A DNA stretch of 64,000 nucleotides, taken from positions 1 through 64,000 of the forward strand of contig JBFMFX010000009.1 of assembly GCA_040752005.1 (NCBI GenBank), written 5' to 3'. This DNA is from RBG-16-66-20 sp040752005 (GTDB lineage Bacteria > Pseudomonadota > Gammaproteobacteria > Burkholderiales > SG8-39). The notes beneath the pieces were generated by a model. It was not told the DNA's origin and ran no database searches. It worked only from the letters and a program-made list of their open reading frames with translations. The translations under genes were made by a program, and so were the position numbers. Within the stretch, counting starts at the first letter, position 1; every line of letters starts with the position of its first letter. Below are positions 51,127-60,388 of the stretch, piece by piece.

Positions 51127-51468
51127 ATGAACCCGGCCGGGGCGCGAGCCGAAGACCTGTGCGAGCGGCTGCTCGTGCGCGCGGGCCTCAAGGTGCTGGC
51201 GCGCAACTGGCGTTGCCGCTTCGGCGAGATTGACCTGATCGCCGAGGAGCGCGGCACGCTGGTCTTCGTCGAGGTGCGCTATCGCAGCGGCGCCGCGTTC
51301 GGCGGCGCCGGCGAAAGCATCACGGCCGCCAAGCGCGCCCGCGTCGCCGCCGCCGCCCGCGCCTGGCTCGCCGACCGCCCGGAAGCACCCTGCCGCTTCG
51401 ACGTGCTGCTGGTCGAATCCCCGAGCGGCGATCGCGTGCGGTGGATCCGCGATGCGTTCGAAGGCTGA
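51127..51468 (+). CDS. yraN: YraN/UPF0102 nuclease-fold protein
   Basis: The 113-residue protein has the PD-(D/E)xK-like core of UPF0102: GEIDLIAEERGTLVFVEVRY, with the Arg in place of the usual Lys as in E. coli YraN. A holliday-junction-like nuclease role is suspected from fold only. I chose ATG 51127. It overlaps the HIRAN gene by 17 bases. Confidence 0.9.
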   Translation: MNPAGARAEDLCERLLVRAGLKVLARNWRCRFGEIDLIAEERGTLVFVEVRYRSGAAFGGAGESITAAKRARVAAAARAWLADRPEAPCRFDVLLVESPSGDRVRWIRDAFEG

Positions 51469-51838
51469 CGCCGCCGGCCTTGCGGGAGTGGCGCTTGCGC
51501 TCGCCGCTGCCGCGGCGCTCGCCGACGGCGCAGGCGTGCGCCTGCTGGTGCAGAACTCGCCGCTCGCCGGATTTCGCTACGCGGAGGCGGCCGCCGTCTG
51601 GCCGCTGATGCGCGAGGGCGACGCGCTCGAGCTGGTGCGCGAGCCGGAAAACCCTCATGACGCCGGCGCGGTGCGCGTCGAGTGGCGCGGCCACAAGCTC
51701 GGCTACGTGCCGCGGCGCGAGAACGCCGCGCTCGCCTGGGCGCTCGACCGCGGCGTGCCGGTGCGGGCGAGGATCGCGCGCATGCGCGAGCACCCGAACC
51801 CGGCGCGGCGGCTGGAGTTCGAGGTGTTCCTCGAATGA
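51452..51838 (+). CDS. HIRAN-domain exported protein
   Basis: The 128-residue protein has an N-terminal hydrophobic signal-like segment (GLAGVALALAAAAALADG) and a HIRAN domain: LAGFRYAEAAAVWPLM, LELVREPENPHDAGAVRVEW and LGYVPRRENAALAWALDRG. HIRAN binds DNA ends in SWI2/SNF2 proteins; a secreted stand-alone version is known in bacteria without assigned role. It lies between yraN and the isomerase gene in a typical betaproteobacterial order. Confidence 0.8.
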   Translation: MRSKADAAGLAGVALALAAAAALADGAGVRLLVQNSPLAGFRYAEAAAVWPLMREGDALELVREPENPHDAGAVRVEWRGHKLGYVPRRENAALAWALDRGVPVRARIARMREHPNPARRLEFEVFLE

Positions 51839-51856
51839 CGGTGTAGAATCCGCGCG

Positions 51857-52501
51857 ATGCAGGAGGCGGTGAAGAACGCGGCCGGCGCCGCGGCTGCGGC
51901 CGCGCGAGGCGCGCTCGAAGAGCGGATCGCGTCGCATTTTCGCGAAAGCGCCAGCCTCAAGCTCGCGGCGGCGGCGGAGCTTTGCGCGCCGCTCGCGCAG
52001 GCCGCGCGCCTGATGGCGCGTGCGCTTTCCGCCGGCGGCAAGATCCTCGCCTGCGGCAACGGCGGCTCGGCAGCCGACGCGCAGCACTTCGCGGCCGAAC
52101 TCGTCAACCGCTTCGAGCGCGAGCGCGCGCCGCTCGCCGCGGTGGCGCTCACCACCGATTCCTCGACGCTCACCTCGATCGCCAACGACTACGCCTACGA
52201 GCAGGTGTTCGAGAAGCAGGTGCGCGCGCTCGGGCGCCGCGGCGACGTGCTGCTCGCGATCTCGACCAGCGGCAACTCGCCGAACGTGCTCGCGGCCATG
52301 CGCGCCGCGAGAGCGCTCGGCCTGGCGATCGTCGCGCTCTCGGGCCGCGGCGGCGGCGCGATGCCGGCGCTGCTCGGCGCGGACGACGTGCACGTGTGCG
52401 TGCCGCATGCGCAGACCGCGCGCATCCAGGAGGTGCACCTGCTCGCGCTGCACTGCCTGTGCGACGGAATTGACCGGGAACTTTTCGGGGAGACGGGATG
52501 A
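51857..52501 (+). CDS. gmhA: Phosphoheptose isomerase / DiaA-type SIS protein
   Basis: The 214-residue SIS-domain protein has CGNGGSAADAQHFAAELVNR, ALTTDSSTLTSIANDYAYEQ and AISTSGNSPNVL. It is either GmhA (sedoheptulose 7-phosphate isomerase, LPS core) or DiaA (DnaA-binding initiator); the yraN-diaA-BON order is that of E. coli diaA, whereas rfaE2 two genes on favours heptose synthesis. I cannot separate them. TAGAAT lies 7 bases before the ATG, with no ribosome-binding site. Confidence 0.85.
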   Translation: MQEAVKNAAGAAAAAARGALEERIASHFRESASLKLAAAAELCAPLAQAARLMARALSAGGKILACGNGGSAADAQHFAAELVNRFERERAPLAAVALTTDSSTLTSIANDYAYEQVFEKQVRALGRRGDVLLAISTSGNSPNVLAAMRAARALGLAIVALSGRGGGAMPALLGADDVHVCVPHAQTARIQEVHLLALHCLCDGIDRELFGETG

Positions 52502-53142
52502 AACGAATCCGGGTGATGGGTCTGGCCTGCGCCCTCGGCGCCGGCGCGCTGCTTTCGGGCTGCGTCGAGATGGCGGCGATCGGCGTCGGCGCCGCGGTGG
52601 TGTCGGTCCAGGACCGGCGCAGCACCGGCATGCAGGTCGAGGACGAGGCGATCGAGCTGCGCGCCTCAAATCGCATCGGCGAGCGCTTCGGCGACAAGGT
52701 GCACGTCAACGTCACCTCGTTCAACCGCCTGGTGCTGCTCACCGGCGAGGTGCCGGACGCGAAGACGCGCGAGGCGGTCGAGCGCATCGTGCGCGAGCTG
52801 CCCAATCCGCCGCGCTCGGTGGTCAACGAGCTGCGCGTGGCCGGGCTGTCCTCGCTGCAGGCGCGCGCGAACGACACCGTGATCACCGGCAAGGTCAAGG
52901 CGCGCCTGCTCGACGCGAAGCAGGTGAGCGCGCTGCACGTCAAGGTGGTCACCGAGGCGGCGGTGGTGTACCTGATGGGCATCGTCACCGAGGCCGAAGC
53001 GAACGCGGCGGTCGAGATCGCGCGCACGACCGGCGGCGTCGCCAAGGTGGTCAAGGTGTTCGAGTACTGCAAGCCGACCGACGAGATCTGCCGGCCGCGC
53101 CCGGCGGCGAGCGGCGAGGCGAAGTCGAAGGCCGGAAGCTGA
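52498..53142 (+). CDS. BON-domain outer-membrane lipoprotein (YraP/DolP-like)
   Basis: The 214-residue lipoprotein has a lipobox LLSGC (Cys22) and two BON domains, the first near NRIGERFGDKVHVNVTSFNR and the second near GKVKARLLDAKQVSALHVKV. It is like E. coli DolP (YraP), which supports outer-membrane integrity and is next to diaA there. The C-terminus adds a Lys/Ala-rich tail. The start overlaps the isomerase gene by four bases and the stop overlaps the rfaE2 start. Confidence 0.88.
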   Translation: MKRIRVMGLACALGAGALLSGCVEMAAIGVGAAVVSVQDRRSTGMQVEDEAIELRASNRIGERFGDKVHVNVTSFNRLVLLTGEVPDAKTREAVERIVRELPNPPRSVVNELRVAGLSSLQARANDTVITGKVKARLLDAKQVSALHVKVVTEAAVVYLMGIVTEAEANAAVEIARTTGGVAKVVKVFEYCKPTDEICRPRPAASGEAKSKAGS

Positions 53143-53624
53143 GCGAGCCGCCGGCGTTCGAGCGCAAGATCCGCGCGCCGGCCGACGCGGCGCGCTGGGT
53201 GGCGGAGCTTGCGCGCCCGCTGGTGTTCACCAACGGCGTGTTCGACATCCTGCACCGCGGGCATGTGACGTACCTCGCGCGGGCGCGCGCGCTCGGCGCG
53301 GCGCTCCTGGTCGCGCTCAACAGCGACGCCTCCGCTCGGCGCCTGGGCAAGGGTGCCGGCCGCCCGGTCAACTGCCTCGAAGACCGCATGGCGCTCGTTG
53401 CGGCGCTCGAATCGGTGGACGCGGTCACCTGGTTCGACGAGGACACGCCCGAAGCGCTGATCGAGCGGGTGCGCCCCGACGTGCTCGTCAAGGGCGGCGA
53501 CTGGCCGGTAGACCGAATCGCCGGCGCGAGCGCGGTGCGCGCGCGCGGCGGGCGCGTCGTCTCGATCCCGTTCGAGCACGAGCGCTCGACGAGCGCGCTG
53601 CTCGAGCGGATCAGGAAAGGCTGA
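53139..53624 (+). CDS. rfaE2: D-glycero-beta-D-manno-heptose 1-phosphate adenylyltransferase
   Basis: The 161-residue nucleotidyltransferase has FTNGVFDILHRGHVTYL (HxGH) and VKGGDW, the two motifs of RfaE domain II, which makes ADP-heptose for LPS. It is the separate RfaE2 form. The coding sequence begins at a CTG overlapping the BON gene stop (CTGA); no ATG, GTG or TTG precedes the conserved region FERKIRAPADAARW. That start is unusual and is inferred from homology extent. Confidence 0.85.
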   Translation: MSEPPAFERKIRAPADAARWVAELARPLVFTNGVFDILHRGHVTYLARARALGAALLVALNSDASARRLGKGAGRPVNCLEDRMALVAALESVDAVTWFDEDTPEALIERVRPDVLVKGGDWPVDRIAGASAVRARGGRVVSIPFEHERSTSALLERIRKG

Positions 53625-54096
53625 GTTCGAAGAAAATCGCTCCCGGCGTGGGCCGCGGCGAGTACGGCCCGCGGCTGCGAAAGCCGAGGCTGCGATAGAG
53701 CGCGATCGCCTCGGCCATCGCTGGCAGAGTGTCGAGGAGCAAGGTACGGTGGCCGGCGCGGTGCGCCGCGGCGATCGCCTCGAGCGCGAGCGCCCGGCCG
53801 AGTCCGGTGCCGCGCGATGCGGGCCGCACGTAAAGCCGCTTCATCTCGGCCTCGCCCGGCGCGATCGGGCGCAGCGCCACGCAGCCTGCGGCGGCGGCGC
53901 CTCCGGGTGCGCGCGCAAGGAGCAGCGCCCCGGCGGGCGAAGCGTAGTCACCGGGCAGGCCCGCCAGCTCCGCCTCGAACCCGGCGAAGCAGCGGCAGTC
54001 GCCCACCTCCGCGGCGTATTCGCGGAAAAGGAGCCGCACCTCGTCCAGCTCCGCGGCAGAGCGGGCAGGGACGATCTCGGGCGCGGCGCGGTTCAC
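53611..54096 (-). CDS. GNAT-family N-acetyltransferase
   Basis: The 161-residue protein has the GNAT acetyl-CoA-binding motif RGTGLGRALALEAIAAAHR with preceding VRP and MKRLYVRPASRG. The Gln/Arg-x-x-Gly-x-Gly/Ala signature is present. Substrate is not known. The GTG start at 54096 is divergent from the gene at 54115. It overlaps rfaE2 by 14 bases at its 3' end. Confidence 0.85.
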   Translation of the reverse strand: MNRAAPEIVPARSAAELDEVRLLFREYAAEVGDCRCFAGFEAELAGLPGDYASPAGALLLARAPGGAAAAGCVALRPIAPGEAEMKRLYVRPASRGTGLGRALALEAIAAAHRAGHRTLLLDTLPAMAEAIALYRSLGFRSRGPYSPRPTPGAIFFELSLS

Positions 54097-54114
54097 CCCT
54101 CTATACTATCGCGC

Positions 54115-54642
54115 ATGCGGCTGCACCAGTTGAAGGTGGATTACGTCGCCGAGCAGGACCGCATCCTGATGCTGATCGCCGCGAGCGAGGCGGTCGAGGT
54201 GCGGCTGTGGATGACGCGCCGGTTCGTGAAGCTCCTGTGGCCGCTGCTCGTCAGCCTCGCCGAGCAGGTGAGCCCGCGCATCCGCACGCAGGCGAATCCG
54301 GAGGCACGGCGCGCGCTGCTCGGCCTGGAGCACGAGCAGGCGATCTCGCGCGCGGACTTCTCCAAGCCGTTCGAGCAGGTGCCGCGCTCGATGCCGCTCG
54401 GCGAGGCGCCGCTGCTTCTTGCGCGCATCGAGACCGGGCACGACCGCAACGGCCAGCCGGTGCTGGCGATGCACCCGGCGCAGGGCCAGGGCGTGACGCT
54501 GACGCTGGACGCGGTGCTGCTGCATTCGATCTGCCGGCTGCTGCAGGCGGCGGTGAGCAAGAGCGACTGGGACATGGAGCTGCGCCTGCCGGGGGCCGAT
54601 GCGCGCGAGGCGCCCGAGCGCACGCGCCGCACGATCAACTGA
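54115..54642 (+). CDS. Conserved hypothetical protein
   Basis: The 175-residue protein has no recognised domain. It is soluble, with a charged segment DRILMLIAASEAVEVRLWMT and RRFVKLLWPLLVSLAEQVSP in the first third, and a beta-like segment VLAMHPAQGQGVTLTLDAVL in the middle. I know it only as a protein in Betaproteobacteria of uncertain function. A TATACT box at 54102-54107 lies 7 bases before the ATG, and there is no ribosome-binding site. It ends 33 bases before the helicase promoter. Confidence 0.6.
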   Translation: MRLHQLKVDYVAEQDRILMLIAASEAVEVRLWMTRRFVKLLWPLLVSLAEQVSPRIRTQANPEARRALLGLEHEQAISRADFSKPFEQVPRSMPLGEAPLLLARIETGHDRNGQPVLAMHPAQGQGVTLTLDAVLLHSICRLLQAAVSKSDWDMELRLPGADAREAPERTRRTIN

Positions 54643-54674
54643 GCCGGCGCGCGGGCGCGCGGCGCCCCGTGGCG

Positions 54675-54680
54675 TATAAT
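54675..54680 (+). promoter_or_regulatory. TATAAT -10 box of the DEAD-box gene
   Basis: A perfect TATAAT lies at 54675-54680; the region 17 bases upstream is GC-rich without a -35 match. A start near 54687 gives a short untranslated leader. Confidence 0.5.
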
Positions 54681-54763
54681 GCGCCGCCCTTCGGCAATCC
54701 ACGGATAACGTCATCAGTTCAGGATTCGACACGCTCGGCCTGATCGCGCCGCTCCTTCAGGCG

Positions 54764-56170
<1,407 letters not shown>

Positions 56171-56273
56171 CTCGCGGCCGCAACGAGCGGCACGCAGCCT
56201 CGGCGCTTCGCGCCCCAGGCCGCTCGCTCAAGAGATCCACCGACCCACGGATCAAGAGTCCGTCGCTCGGCGG

Positions 56274-59200
56274 ACTTCAATGAGGCCGCGGCTTTTCGCC
56301 GCGGAGAACCACCTTGTCGTTGGAGAACATCGAGCCCACGGTCGGAGCTTCAATGAGGCCGCGGCTTTTCGCCGCGGAGAACAGCTCGGTCTCGACCACG
56401 GCGGCATAGAGCGCGGGATCGCTTCAATGAGGCCGCGGCTTTTCGCCGCGGAGAACATGCGACGACGCTCGCTGCCGCGCGTCTGCGCATGAAGCTTCAA
56501 TGAGGCCGCGGCTTTTCGCCGCGGAGAACATCAATCGCACTGCAAGCACGTCGGCGAAGATCTCGCTTCAATGAGGCCGCGGCTTTTCGCCGCGGAGAAC
56601 GGCCCGGACAACCAGGTGACGCTCTCGGATCCCGAGGCTTCAATGAGGCCGCGGCTTTTCGCCGCGGAGAACGCCGGACGTGAACGCGGCCTACTCGACG
56701 CTCGTTTCGCTTCAATGAGGCCGCGGCTTTTCGCCGCGGAGAACTAAGTATGCGATAGCGCAGGAAGCCCTTCCGGCCCTGCTTCAATGAGGCCGCGGCT
56801 TTTCGCCGCGGAGAACCGGCGGGGGAATTGCGGGCTGCTCATCTCTATGAGCGGCTTCAATGAGGCCGCGGCTTTTCGCCGCGGAGAACCNNNNNNNNNN
56901 NNNNNNNNNNNNNNNNNNNNNNNNNNNNNNNNNNNNNNNNNNNNNNNNNNNNNNNNNNNNNNNNNNNNNNNNNNNNNNNNNNNNNNNNNNGCTTCAATGA
57001 GGCCGCGGCTTTTCGCCGCGGAGAACCGGCGGGGGAATTGCGGGCTGCTCATCTCTATGAGCGGCTTCAATGAGGCCGCGGCTTTTCGCCGCGGAGAACC
57101 ACCACGCCGCCTACGCGATCGTCTCGTGCGGCGGCGAGCTTCAATGAGGCCGCGGCTTTTCGCCGCGGAGAACAGCTCGGTCTCGACCACGGCGGCATAG
57201 AGCGCGGGATCGCTTCAATGAGGCCGCGGCTTTTCGCCGCGGAGAACATGCGACGACGCTCGCTGCCGCGCGTCTGCGCATGAAGCTTCAATGAGGCCGC
57301 GGCTTTTCGCCGCGGAGAACCGCCGAGGCAGGCCTGCGGATCCTCCGGATGGCGCTCGCTTCAATGAGGCCGCGGCTTTTCGCCGCGGAGAACCTCGAAG
57401 AGCTGGCCAAAGTGTCCGCGCAGGAGCCGCTGCTTCAATGAGGCCGCGGCTTTTCGCCGCGGAGAACCGGACGCGGCTGTGAAGCTCTTGTAGATCGCCC
57501 GGGCTTCAATGAGGCCGCGGCTTTTCGCCGCGGAGAACCTCCACGCCGCCTACGCGATCGTCTCGTGCGGCGGCGAGCTTCAATGAGGCCGCGGCTTTTC
57601 GCCGCGGAGAACCGGCTGGCGAACCTCGTCTATGCCGGCAAGATGGGGCTTAAATGAGGCCGCGGCTTTTCGCCGCGGAAAACGCCCGCCGCAAGCTCGC
57701 CGCCCTGAGAGCGACATCTGGCTTCAATGAGGCCGCGGCTTTTCGCCGCGGAGAACCGGCTCAAGCGGCCCGATCTCTTCTTCGGCCAGTTCACGCTTCA
57801 ATGAGGCCGCGGCTTTTCGCCGCGGAGAACCGGCTCAAGCGGCCCGATCTCTTCTTCGGCCAGTTCACGCTTCAATGAGGCCGCGGCTTTTCGCCGCGGA
57901 GAACCTCCACGCCGCCTACGCGATCGTCTCGTGCGGCGGCGAGCTTCAATGAGGCCGCGGCTTTTCGCCGCGGAGAACAGCCTGGGTGCGCGACCGGGCC
58001 GATGTCGCCATCTGGGCTTCAATGAGGCCGCGGCTTTTCGCCGCGGAGAACGCCGGCGCGCCAGGCGGCCATGCGCGCCACCGAAGAGCTTCAATGAGGC
58101 CGCGGCTTTTCGCCGCGGAGAACGTAGGTGGAGCGTCGCCTCCAGGATGAGGAATCTTCAGGCTTCAATGAGGCCGCGGCTTTTCGCCGCGGAGAACGCG
58201 TCAAAGTAATACCGCTCGCTCTTGGCAAGCAGGCTTCAATGAGGCCGCGGCTTTTCGCCGCGGAGAACCTCGACAGCGGCAGCGATTGCGAACACCTTCT
58301 TCGCGCTTCAATGAGGCCGCGGCTTTTCGCCGCGGAGAACCACGTAGCTTCGATCGTGCGTCGCCCTGAACTCCTCCGCTTCAATGAGGCCGCGGCTTTT
58401 CGCCGCGGAGAACCGCGCCTTGTCGGTAGTGTCAAGAAGCGAGACGCTAGCTTCAATGAGGCCGCGGCTTTTCGCCGCGGAGAACGCGGTAGTCTTTAAG
58501 TCCGCGAATCTCGCCCTCCTGCTTCAATGAGGCCGCGGCTTTTCGCCGCGGAGAACGCGCGATGAGAAAGAAGCGCTTTTCGAGGCCCTTAGCTTCAATG
58601 AGGCCGCGGCTTTTCGCCGCGGAGAACTTCGGCGAGATGGAGCGCCGCCGCTGGCGCCTTGTGGCTTCAATGAGGCCGCGGCTTTTCGCCGCGGAGAACG
58701 TGGTGTTGCCGGTGAGGGTGAGAGCCGCCACCTGACGCTTCAATGAGGCCGCGGCTTTTCGCCGCGGAGAACGGGCTCGCCGCCCGCGCGTATCGGTGTG
58801 CCATCTTGGGCTTCAATGAGGCCGCGGCTTTTCGCCGCGGAGAACCAGCAGCGGAACGGCTTTAGCGGCATCTCTCACGGGCTTCAATGAGGCCGCGGCT
58901 TTTCGCCGCGGAGAACGTGTGGCGGCTGCTCATGCGTGAGAGGGTTGCGGCATGCTTCAATGAGGCCGCGGCTTTTCGCCGCGGAGAACGTACCGCCAGC
59001 GCGATGATTCCATAGCCCAGCAGCGCTTCAATGAGGCCGCGGCTTTTCGCCGCGGAGAACCGCTCACTCTACGAAAAGTTTTCCGGTGCGGAAAACGCTT
59101 CAATGAGGCCGCGGCTTTTCGCCGCGGAGAACACGGCACGCCAGCCCAGCCGCGAATCTGATGACCATGCTTCAATGAGGCCGCGGCTTTTCGCCGCGGA

Positions 59201-59858
59201 GAACGGACTACACACACAAGCTCGCGCGCTTCCAGCACATGCTTCAATGAGGCCGCGGCTTTTCGCCGCGGAGAACGGAGGTCTCTAGAGGAATTCCGCG
59301 CTACGCACGATCGCTTCAATGAGGCCGCGGCTTTTCGCCGCGGAGAACCGCGCTCGGGCCGCAAGCGCGCAACGGGCTCATCGGCCGGCTTCAATGAGGC
59401 CGCGGCTTTTCGCCGCGGAGAACGCGGAGACGTGGTTCTCCGGCGAGGTGGCGATAGGCTTCAATGAGGCCGCGGCTTTTCGCCGCGGAGAACGTCGCGG
59501 TGTCGGTTCTCATCGGCTTCCTCCCGTAGAGCTTCAATGAGGCCGCGGCTTTTCGCCGCGGAGAACCTCGGGACATCCGCTTCGTGCCGGACGACTATGC
59601 GCCGCTTCAATGAGGCCGCGGCTTTTCGCCGCGGAGAACATCGCCGGCTGGTATTCGCCGCACAGGTAGCCCGCGACGCTTCAATGAGGCCGCGGCTTTT
59701 CGCCGCGGAGAACAGCGCGAGCCCGACGGGCACCACGACGAACAGCGCCTGCTTCAATGAGGCCGCGGCTTTTCGCCGCGGAGAACGGGGTGGGCGATGC
59801 GCTCGGCGTGCCGCGCACCGACGCTTCAATGAGGCCGCGGCTTTTCGCCGCGGAGAAC
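56274..59858 (-). CRISPR. Type I-G CRISPR array, 49 visible repeats
   Basis: The 36-base repeat in transcribed (minus) sense starts GTTCTCCGCGGCG and ends CCTCATTGAAGC. It has a 7-bp stem around GAAAA and the ATTGAAGC 5' handle. Nine repeats lie before a 100-N gap and 40 after it, separated by 47 complete spacers of 34-39 bases. The repeat at 56274 has A instead of G at its end and the one at 57648-57683 has two changes; all others are identical. Degeneracy at 56274, and the cas genes and leader at the other end, show that new spacers enter at 59858. Some spacers are duplicated. Confidence 0.98.
56891..56990. other. Scaffold gap of 100 N inside the array
   Basis: One hundred N bases separate a repeat (56854-56889) from another (56991-57026), and identical 37-base spacers lie on both sides (56817-56853 and 57027-57063). 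Real array content, of unknown length, is missing or collapsed here. Confidence 0.95.
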
Positions 59859-60095
59859 TGACTTCTCGCGATGGCGCATCCGGCGTCGCTGTTCGGCCAG
59901 CCGCGCGAGAGGTTCGGCGCGAGCGCGGAACTTCTGGCGCGCCGCCCGCCGCAGTATCACGCGGCAGGCCGATTTAGTCCAGATTGTTAAAGAACTTGGC
60001 GCTTCGCGAGCGCTGATCGCGCAGTGCCCCGGCACTGCAGCGCTCGCGCTGGCGCGGCGAGTCGCACACCCGCCTCGACCGCCTGCGCCCGCGTC
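59859..60095 (-). promoter_or_regulatory. CRISPR leader with boxA-like motif and nested hairpin
   Basis: This 237-base stretch between cas2 and the first repeat has no gene. In minus sense it contains a nested inverted repeat (plus 60006-60047: outer GCGAGCGCTG/CAGCGCTCGC, inner CAGTGC/GCACTG). Just downstream is GTTCTTTAACAATCT (plus 59981-59995), which matches the boxA antitermination consensus of ribosomal RNA leaders. About 120 bases then lead to the first repeat. No clear -35/-10 pair was found. Confidence 0.75.
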
Positions 60096-60386
60096 CTACA
60101 CGATGAGCGGTTCGCGCTCGATCGGCCGGAAATCCTTTCCGAGGCTCACCACTTTCGGCCGGATCGCGTCGGCCGGGCCGAGCTCCATCGTGATGACGTG
60201 ATCCTCCTTGTGATGGATGATGCCGTCAAGCAGTTGCACCATCTCGGCGTGCCGGCGCCGGCTCAGGCGGCACTGGAAAACCGAGAGCTGGAGCCATTCG
60301 CCGTAACCGTTCATCAGCTTGAACACGCGCCGCCAGCGCTTCTGGTCCCTGATGTCGTAGGCGACGATGTAGAGGTGCTCGTCCAT
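60096..60386 (-). CDS. cas2: CRISPR-associated endonuclease Cas2
   Basis: The 96-residue protein has the ferredoxin-like Cas2 start MDEHLYIVAYDIRDQKRWRR with the catalytic-position Asp11, and FQCRLSRRRHAEMVQLLDG. Cas2 bridges two Cas1 dimers in the spacer integration complex. It starts two bases after the cas4-cas1 stop and ends at the leader, so it is the last gene of the operon. Confidence 0.96.
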   Translation of the reverse strand: MDEHLYIVAYDIRDQKRWRRVFKLMNGYGEWLQLSVFQCRLSRRRHAEMVQLLDGIIHHKEDHVITMELGPADAIRPKVVSLGKDFRPIEREPLIV

Positions 60387-60388
60387 CG

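Noticed and set aside
56280..59977. Many short open frames with repeated RPRLFAAEN or SPRRKAAASLK segments
   Set aside because: These are translations of the CRISPR repeats; the spacing and identity of the repeats identify an array, not a repeat protein family.
59859..60095. A small gene in the leader
   Set aside because: The open frame there has no ribosome-binding site and overlaps the boxA and hairpin; the region is a leader by position.
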